Source of the DNA: Tanypteryx hageni
Lineage: Eukaryota; Arthropoda; Insecta; Odonata; Petaluridae
DNA length: 64,000 nucleotides
Direction: 5' to 3'
Assembly: GCA_028673005.1 (NCBI GenBank)
Contig: CM054113.1
Span: 71,744,500-71,808,499 of the forward strand
This document shows positions 56,371 through 64,000 of this stretch, piece after piece. Each line of letters begins with the position of its first letter. The stretch's first letter is position 1. The position numbers and the translations under genes are program-made. Below the pieces are notes generated by a model. That model was not told the origin of the DNA. It did no database searches and was given only the letters and a program-made list of their open reading frames with translations.

Positions 56371-57222
56371 CCGGTCTACTCCTCATTCATAAACGCTAGT
56401 GATGGATGTTTCGGCCCGAAAAGTATACGGTTCCTGCCTCTGCTTTTCGACTATATTTCTTTGACCTCTTAAATGGACCGGGTTTTTTGGCTTTCGTAGG
56501 TTGGACACCTGAAAGAATGTGGATTTTTTTCGTGCTCGCCTCTTTTATAACCTATCGATCTGGCGATCTCGCGATCGGTTTCTGCATTTCTTTTGTTTTC
56601 GTACCGTAGGTCTCGGTTGTAAAACGTTGGAATAAATACATAATTCTCTTTCAAACTATATTACAGTCATATTCATGTTTTAACCTCGAAAGCGAATATA
56701 GATAATTTTCTTGTAAGCTTGAATATTTTTGTGAAATGTGACATAACGAGATATTTTGATATGGAAACCTTAAATTAATGTTTCGCTTTTTATAATAATC
56801 TTGTATAACTTTGAAATATCTAGAAAGATTGAAATTTACGTGTAACTTATGTTGTGTATATCAAAGATTAAATTAAACTTCTGTTAATCAAATAAGGCAA
56901 ACCTTTTTGGAGAGTACAATCAAGAGATAAAACTCTATAACTTTCTATGATACCCTAATTTATAGTTAAATTGCACGGTTTAATTGCTGAATAAATCATC
57001 TCATATCTTTGAGTTCTTCTCTTGTTTAGTTATAATGTTTCCAACAATGTTAACCCTTTAAAATATTTAAGCCAGCGGTTACCAAGATATTGTACGCGTA
57101 TCATTGGTGGCACAAATACTGTTGCGAATTGGTAAACTGGAGAAAAATTACTTGCATTTATCCTAGATGTGACGTGGAATTAACAAAAAAATATTTACCC
57201 TTGTGAACTTATAATATAAATT
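56371..57222. other. No recognisable gene
   Basis: Mixed then AT-rich sequence. Nothing supported. Confidence 0.5.
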
Positions 57223-57386
57223 ACTAGCAGAAACGCCTGGCTACGCTCGGGAATGAGTTTTCTTTTAAGTAACAAACTATTTTTATTATTTATTAATGGT
57301 GGTAGCCCTGCTCTTAAGCTCCGCTTTAAAAATCTTGATGTCATTATAGTATTTTGTAAAAACCATATATATAAAATTTAGTTGAC

Positions 57387-57990
57387 ATCCGTTGAGCCAA
57401 TTCCTTCAAAATCCATAGTTACTGAAAGAGTTTAATTGTAATTGTGGCACCCCTGTTTAGTTGATTTGGTCCAAATATGCTATTATGGCTTTATGTATAT
57501 GTGTGTGTGCATAATAAATATTGTAATATGGTTCAAATCGATGCTGACAGTTCAACACAATCACTTATAAAAGAAATTTTTTAACACTTTTATTTTGGCA
57601 GCCCTGCTTTGTATATCTATCCTAAAATCTTATTTTGTTTTTTTTAATCTTGCACAACTCCTTCATACAAAATTTTGTTGGAATCGGTTGGCCAATTCAT
57701 TCCAAAAGCATAATTACCGAAAAGATTAACTTTGCAATTGTGGCACTCCTACTTAGTTAATCGGGTCGAAGTATAGAATTTTACCATGAATTTATGTAAA
57801 AAATTTATGTACCATATTTGGTTGAATTCGGTTAAGCCATTTCCTTCCTAAAGCATAATTACAGAAAAGATTTATTTTGCAATTGTGGCACCCCTGCCTC
57901 GTCTATCCGGTCCAAATATGTCATTTTGGTCATGTATTTGTGTGAAGATTCTATGCACCTACCTAATTTGGTTGAAATCGGTTCAGCTAG
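57387..57990 (+). repeat. Degenerate tandem units
   Basis: Three units share the order GGTT-GCCAATTCCTTC, AAGCATAATTAC-GAAAAG, CAATTGTGGCACCCCTG and GGTCCAAATATG. They start near 57387, 57685 and 57826, with a partial fourth (AATCGGTTCAGC) near 57972. Spacing is irregular (about 300, then 140 bases), so the units have diverged by indels. Confidence 0.7.
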
Positions 57991-58214
57991 ATTTTCCCTG
58001 ATATATACGTCCAGGCATACGGACATTGCCGAAATTTGGACCGACCGTTCCATGGGGACCCCGCAAAATCGTGAAATTTGGATCGACCCTACATTACGAT
58101 CCTTGACCCCGTGAACCGATTTTATCCATTTTAGGCTCCAAAATGTATCTCATCAAAACAGATATTAGTGGATAATTCATCAAAATCGGTCAATTGGTTG
58201 CTGAGATATCTTTA

Positions 58215-58915
58215 AAAAATCTGATGTGGCCACCGCATGACTTTCTTCATATCTGTAATATTTCTAAAAAATTCCAAATAGGTTACATAATAATAAATAT
58301 TTTAAGAAACCGAGAAAATTTTAGGCTTAACAAAGAACAGAAATAAACTCAAACCATAGCCTTCTGATGTTGGATATAACCACAAAGCTCAAACAATTAA
58401 GAAAAGAAAAAGGAGCGTTACTAAGACGTAACTTAGCGTCATTTGTTAACAATAGTCGTCGGTAGGTGGCGTGATGGTGGCAGCTAAAAATATAATATAT
58501 CTCTTAAAAAATGCATTATATGGAAAAATGTTTCAAACAAAGGTTGCAGAAAATTAATTTTTCTACAACTTTTATACAATATATTTTTACATTTATCAAA
58601 TATTAAAGCAAATATGTCAAAATTAAGGGTTAGTGAGAAGAGTAAACACCCACTTCCGTTTGACCGATTTTTACCAAAAACTAATCACTTCTTGTGACTT
58701 TTATAAAAATGTTAAATATAAAATTTCGCGTTGATCTAATTAATAGTTTTTGAGTTAGAGCGCCCACAAAAAAGCTATCACACAGACATCGAGAAAATGG
58801 TCAAAATGTGTTCAGGGGACCTCAAAACGTGTATTTCCGTCGAAATCTCGAAGTCGATTTTATTCATGAATACAATACTTTCTCCTATACTACGTATATG
58901 GAGAAAGTAAAAAAA
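58215..58915 (+). repeat. Dispersed repeat family 2, copy 2
   Basis: Collinear with 29295-29993. Its right end has the better-preserved hairpin ACTTTCTCCTATAC-TAC-GTATATGGAGAAAGT (58878-58909), nearly a 14-bp stem with a 3-base loop, followed by an A-run. Flanks differ from those of copy 1. Confidence 0.85.
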
Positions 58916-59095
58916 CGCATTTGGACCAACTATGGGAACCCTTGGACCCCCATGGGCCGATTTAAATTCATTTTTGGCACTGCAACTCTCAGGATCAACC
59001 TGAAGCCGCTGCCAAATTTTGAAGCTCCAACGTTTATTTTCTGAAGAGTTTGGCTGCCACAGACAGACAGACAAATATTCTCTTTTATTTATAGT

Positions 59096-61961
59096 ATTAA
59101 TAACAAAGTAACAATCGGTTTTAATGGATGCAATCTATTAAGCAATTAAATATATAATGTAATTAGAAAATAATTATTTTAAGTTGCAATAATTATTTAA
59201 AACGCCATGACCTCAGTTTAACCTTACTAAGAGCTCTCCTAAATACGAGATTTTACTACAACTAGTGAGACCAACAAAATATTTGCGAAGTCAATCAGAA
59301 ATCCTCATGTTTAAAAGTAATAATAGTCAATATCTCCTTATAAAATTACACGACTGATATTTTGAATGTCATATTTGTTTTCATAATTTATATTTGAAAT
59401 CTTAATTGTCTCTCCCCTACGGAAAAGGTCACATTCCAGTATTGAAATTAAGAAAAAAGATTTTTTCTTTTGGTCAATCGTTAAAAATTTCCACAGCCCA
59501 CACGCAGTTTACTGAATAATAATAATCTATAATTATTAACGTTGCAATCTATTAACTTTGACATTGCTATAAGTATAATTTCGATGCTTCATAAACAGCG
59601 CGAAGTGTATAACGCAATTATTTTGTCTATTTGAAGGCTTAATAGAAGCTAATTGAATCGGAGGCAACAATGCGGGTTGCCTTGGCAACACCCGGAGTAC
59701 GAAAAACCAAAACATTTCGAAAAGAAATGCGTGTTTCTGAGAGATTATTTCGTAGAAAATCAAAGCATGGCAAAAATAATATATTTTATAGTTTCAGCCG
59801 TCGAATAAAGCAAAAACGGAGAAATTCTGTCTATATTTACGTTTTTAATGAATGAAAAGAATAAACCTTGCACATTAAAAAATCGAAACTCCTGTGTAAA
59901 CATGTGGAAAATTATAATCGTCTCCCGGAGTCGAATCCGGAACACTTCCGTAAATGAAAATACTTTTTCCGGGATCTCCTAGTTGGCAGAAACAAAATGG
60001 CGTTTACAGCATTTCTCACTGACGAACTGTTCAAGAGATAAAAGGGGGGACGGGCGGACGGACAGACATAGAGTAATTATATATAAAGATATTTTAAAAA
60101 ATCAGGTAACATATAATTGTAATTTTTGAAAGTGGTGTTCCGGTTAAAAAAGTTTAAGAACTCCTGCTTTAAGCCGTATGCACACATTTTTTTCTCCGTG
60201 ATTTACGTTGCATAAAATTTTTCCCATTTCGTTTCATCTTCCTCTGTTTCTCACACATGTCAGCGGACATCTCCTGTGCAACCGAGACAGCATTTTCCTC
60301 TCTCTTTCTCTCTTCGTGATTCAATCGCCTGCGGTGTTTTCGTTCATTCGGGACCTTTCTTTCTCTCTTTCAAGGCTTTCGAAGTGGTGATCGTGAGTTA
60401 TACAATTTTTTGTGACTTCCATTCCTTTTGTTTTTTTCGAACGCTTTTAAGATGATATCATTAGGAGTAGCGGTCTTCTTTTTTCCTACGATTTTAAAAA
60501 TCCACTTCTTCCATTTAAGCGTTCGTGTTATCGTATACATGATGGTTTTGTTAGCATGCATGAGATGATGATTTAATCGTCATGCGAGATATTTTAACGT
60601 CTTCATTAGTTTTCGTCTCTCTTGTCCGAATACATGCGAGTATTTTTTTGAGGGTCGTGAGTGCGTGTTGATTCGATTTTGAGAATTGATGGTTATTGTT
60701 CCTTAATCGAGATTTATTTATTTTTATCGATTATGGCCGGCGAAAATTTCGTACTTGAAATCTGTTTACATATCATGTTTATAATGATGGCGATTTTTGT
60801 CTTCCAGCCTATTTGTTTTTATTTTTAAATTAAAAATGCGTTTTTTCAATATCAAAAAACAAAATTGTAATAATACAATAGTAATGTAGCATAATAATGT
60901 AATGTAAACTATTTTGAAATTTAATTTAATTACCCAAGAAGACGATAAATATATAAAAAATTAAGAGAAAGGCTTTGGGCCGCAAAATTTGGTTTGGATA
61001 AGCATAAAGGTAGAATTACTCTGAATGAATAAATTCTTACTTTATATGCTTTTTAGTCAAATTTTGAAGAGATTCGAAATTGAAAATCAAATACGCCATA
61101 TTTTACTTCGAATAGCGAATGTTGATTTATATGAGAAGTGTTTACATTATTATATTCTATAGCCTAAACTTCAGAATACATTAAATGTAACTTTTGAGAG
61201 ATATTTTGTTCGCGTCACGTGGATTTCTTTCAACAGACGCACGGCAGACACATAAACAGGCGAGAATGAAATTAAGTATCGTTCGAAATATGCATCTAAG
61301 GAGTGCATTATTCCAACGATAAAAATGGAATTAGATGGTCGTTCTCAACACTAACTCGAGATCTAGATGATTAAGATGGACCAAAATCATTCAAAATTTT
61401 AATTCCCATTAATTTTCAACATACCGGGTGTATTTTATAAAAGATTTTCTCTTCGGTAAAATCTTAAGTAATCTCATTTGGACATATTTTTTTCTGTTAA
61501 TGCGAAAAGTGTCTAAGACTGATAATTGACCACGGTGACGAATGCGTTTTCCGCGAAAAACGGTCTAACCGACTAGTTAGCGATAAGGGTGACGTGAACT
61601 CTGAAATAATCAGTAACCTTGCCATCGTGACGTCAGTGACCTGAACTTGACATGCGATTTTAAGAATCGATTTTCGAATTTTATCGAAATTTCTCATTCG
61701 TTTCCAATAGTTTTTTCAGATTATTGTTTCTTCTGTAAAGAAAGGCACTCTCAAAATTTCTTAGTCTTTCCGTATTGAAACGAAATCGTTACGCTATGTA
61801 GTATTTTTACGCTTAAATGAAGGTTACTTACTGTACGAGAGAGCTTAAAAGATGCCGTTTTTATAGAATTCTATTATAATCACATAAATTATTAAGATAA
61901 CATTTATTTATTATACATAATAGTTATTTTTTAATATTTCTTACGGCAGATGGAGGCCGAC
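59096..61961. other. No recognisable gene
   Basis: AT-rich with short frames. Holds the X-box-like palindrome described separately. Around 59920-59945 CTCCCGGAGTCGAATCCGG looks like a degenerate B-box region on the minus strand but lacks an A box. Confidence 0.45.
59676..59689. promoter_or_regulatory. Perfect X-box-type palindrome (RFX site candidate)
   Basis: GTTGCC-TT-GGCAAC is a perfect inverted repeat of the RFX half-site with a 2-base spacer, the ideal form of the X box found in promoters of ciliary genes. No gene is recognisable beside it, so a role is unproven and a chance match is possible. Confidence 0.35.
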
Positions 61962-62117
61962 CTTGTTAAAGGAGTGATTAGCGTGCCTAACTCCCAAAGA
62001 CGGGGGTCACGAATTCGAATACCGTCGATGTGCTCGTCTTCTTTTCGATGGCATGCTATGTGTAGGAAGTGCTTTCTCGAGCAGATTAAAAATAAACAAA
62101 CAAAAATAAAATAAATC
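61962..62117 (+). repeat. tRNA-derived SINE
   Basis: TGATTAGCGTG (61975-61985) fits an A box and GAATTCGAATACC (62011-62023) a degenerate B box, with CCTAACTCCCAAAGACGG between them as in an anticodon arm. A ~55-base unrelated body follows, then an A-rich tail at about 62084-62117. The head-body-tail order is that of a tRNA-derived SINE; there is no intact cloverleaf, so it is not a tRNA gene. Confidence 0.65.
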
Positions 62118-62159
62118 GTTTCAAAAACTGAACAAACGACGTCAGTTATAAATATTTTA

Positions 62160-62720
62160 TATTCGGCTGGGCGTGATCTGTCAGAACTGTGTCAACGAAT
62201 AACCTATTCAAGCGAATCCATAGATTCGTGGCCTCTGCCGGCGTCAATCTCCCTATTTGCGGCGGGTGGTAAAATAAATGGCGCCAAAGAACGCGACAGC
62301 GGCGTCTCGCTCCCTTTGACAGCCCAAAACGAAAGCTCGCAGCGACGGCGCTTATCTGAAACTGCGCCGCTAAGCTGTCCGGCCGACCCCCAAACGTTCG
62401 TCATAGCTCTCGCGCGCTCAATCGCATCTGGCCTGCGTTATCGCGAAAAGATTGATGTCGCTCCCCAACGAGCGAGGGAGTGTTTTTTAATCATCCCTAA
62501 TTTGGCGATTTTCTTCGGAAGAATACTTCGAGGTCAGTGTCAGTATCGTCGATGCATATATTATTCGTCAATCGTCATCTTTCTCGTCCTCTTGTCCGCA
62601 TCACCCGCATCGTCTTGCGCAACGGCTTAACTCTTTATACGCGCCCACTCTAGAACGTTATCGCTCCCTCCCTCTTTCTCGCTATGTACCCGGCCGTGAA
62701 CCCTGCTCGTTGCCGCTCTC
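62160..62720. other. CpG-rich unique stretch, possible promoter or exon
   Basis: Noticeably richer in GC and CpG than its AT-rich surroundings, without low-complexity bias. A 104-residue plus-strand frame (62316-62630) and a 66-residue minus-strand frame overlap; neither is recognised. TCAGT, an initiator-like word, occurs twice near 62532-62543. I infer only that it may be a 5' region of a host gene. Confidence 0.3.
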
Positions 62721-62955
62721 CCTTTAGAGAGGGCTGGTATGGCTGAGTGAGAGAGTCGGCGCCGTCGGATAAAGCGCCCATCTTATGCAATGGACCGATG
62801 AAAGTTAGTATTATCGTGAAGAGGAAATTCATGGGGAATATATTATTCGCGTGTATGGGTGGACGGAGAACCGTTACTGACTATGAGAAATTAAAAAATA
62901 AATAAATATGCTTGCTCGTCTAACGGTTGTAATCCAGTCGACAGTCATGCTAGGG

Positions 62956-63150
62956 AAGGGGTCGGCAACATGAGGCTCTAAGAGTACATACTTGTTGCTC
63001 TTTAGAAATTATCAGTAATGAGATAAGCTCATTGCAATCACTCGAACTTCTAAAATAAGGCCATACAGGTTGTCACTGTGCGACTCCCAGCTTTTTAGTT
63101 GTCAAAATGCGTGCCTGGTTGCGGTTGGAAAAACCTTTTTGTAGGCGTCG
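62956..63150 (+). mobile_element. Short hAT-like non-autonomous repeat
   Basis: AGGGGTCGGCAACATGAGGC followed by TTGCTCTTTAG matches the widely seen hAT-type terminus CAGGGGTCGGCAACCTGCGG...GGCTCTTT. Further in, TGCGACTCCCAGCTTTTTAG resembles the internal segment of such repeats. The right end is not clearly defined and no 8-bp duplication was found. Confidence 0.4.
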
Positions 63151-64000
63151 GAGTTATATTACTTATACATGAAATGTTTTGATCAATGAAAAGGCGAATA
63201 TGTCTTTTGGAAATTTAATCGATCCAATGAATTCTGAAAATCTGTCAGAATCTTTCTCACCCAGAAACTTAATCTCTAACAACGAATCAAGCTGTGAGCG
63301 CATCCAAATGGTGGGGTGATCCCTACAGTTTGAACGTCCATTTATTTATGTCTCATGTTATCTTTATATTTTAAATTGCTACAAAACATGATGAAAAAAT
63401 AAGGAATGTGTTACTACGGCTTTAACTAACAAACTGGACTAATCATGATCTTTTAGGAATTATCATTGGGCATTTATAAATTTCTGCGGGGCTGAACATG
63501 GCAAAGCAGTCGAATTAATCGAAAAGTTATCCTATTTTATGTACGTGTCAAACATTTATGGATTTCCTAGCTTAAATGCACTATGAAATCCATTTAGATG
63601 CTTCCCTTTTCCACGTCAGTTTATATTTTGCATAAATCATTTTATTCGGTGGCATTTGTATTGTGATTTCTAGCGCATGAGACATTTTTATTGGGCAGAA
63701 AATAGAAAGCGTCACAATTAGCTTTGATAATGCAAAATAGCTGACGAAAAAATAAGGATTCAATCTTTAAATATTTCTTCATATTTTCTTAGAGATATTC
63801 ATTACATTTATATTTGGAAATCGTTCAATGTAATTTAATTGCTCATTTACTCGTTTAAAAAATACCCTCAAAACATCAAAAACAACTATATTTGTAAAAT
63901 GAGTTTTTTCATAAGACAATTATCCCGTCTTTAAATGTTTGTGATCCCCGATCCGACCAAAACATTGCCAATATATCGGGAAGGCAGTTGGAGCGTCACT
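63151..64000. other. No recognisable gene
   Basis: AT-rich to the window end, nothing supported. Confidence 0.5.

Larger units (their letters stand above)
57223..59095 (+). repeat. Composite dispersed repeat with GC-palindrome start and CAGACAGA end
   Basis: Begins TTACTAGCAGAAACGCCTGG, CTACGCTCGGGAATGAG, a degenerate form of the CCCGGG palindrome seen at 30810. It ends with CACAGACAGACAGACAAATA and a TTTATAGTATTAATAA tail. It contains degenerate tandem units (57387-57990) and repeat family 2 copy 2 (58215-58915). The 57247-57305 part resembles 26458-26515. There is no coding capacity. This looks like one non-autonomous element with a second element nested inside, but the boundaries are estimates. 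Confidence 0.55.

Noticed and set aside
59920..59945. Possible tRNA gene on the minus strand
   Set aside because: Only a B-box-like word is present; no A box at the right distance and no cloverleaf.
1..64000. CRISPR array, operon, phage or bacterial defence system
   Set aside because: No regularly spaced repeats, no prokaryotic gene organisation; all features are eukaryotic repeats.

Overview
This is nuclear DNA of an arthropod, most likely an insect. The evidence is indirect. There are no long open reading frames that look like cellular exons, no bacterial gene organisation, abundant AT-rich non-coding DNA, (TA)n, (CA)n and (GA)n microsatellites, long polypyrimidine tracts, and a transposon set typical of arthropod genomes (RTE-like and Jockey/CR1-like non-LTR elements, a Penelope-like element with a GIY-YIG domain, two hAT lineages, Tc1/mariner-type MITEs, tRNA-derived SINEs). 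I could not identify a single host protein-coding gene. Nearly everything that can be read is mobile or repetitive.

Layout. 1-7 kb: decayed sequence with an RTE-like 3' fragment (3.7-4.2 kb) and pyrimidine-rich tracts. 8-10 kb: a foldback element, a Tc1-type MITE and a Jockey/CR1-like reverse transcriptase (RT) scrap. 15.2-17.05 kb: a broken hAT transposase of the ZMYM1-like lineage. 21.2-22.1 kb and 43.3-44.2 kb: two almost identical copies of a ~0.87 kb repeat. 22.6-25.8 kb: a nearly full-length but broken non-LTR retrotransposon on the minus strand, with endonuclease (EN) then RT. 27.1-29.25 kb: tandem RTE 3' ends, then a 5'-truncated Penelope-like element bracketed on both sides by (TA)n. 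29.3-30.8 kb: a second repeat family, which has a sister copy at 58.2-58.9 kb, and inverted terminal modules. 33.9-36.8 kb: a nest, in which a BED-type hAT transposon is split by an unclassified element carrying a broken two-exon gene, itself holding a further retroelement-like fragment. 40.0-40.5 kb: two strong palindromes. 44.7-45.1 kb and 51.3-51.8 kb: two MITEs with clear terminal inverted repeats. 57.2-59.1 kb: a composite repeat with internal degenerate tandem units. 62.0 kb: a tRNA-derived SINE. 62.2-62.7 kb: a CpG-rich stretch that could be a promoter or exon of an unseen gene.

Most genes here are dead: in-frame stops, frameshifts, truncations and nested insertions. The most informative observations are the hAT nest, where removing the insert restores the hAT reading frame; the Penelope-like copy with only two in-frame TGA codons sitting between (TA)n tracts; and a palindromic terminal module shared by otherwise different repeat families. 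No RNA-mediated, defence or metabolic system is evident.
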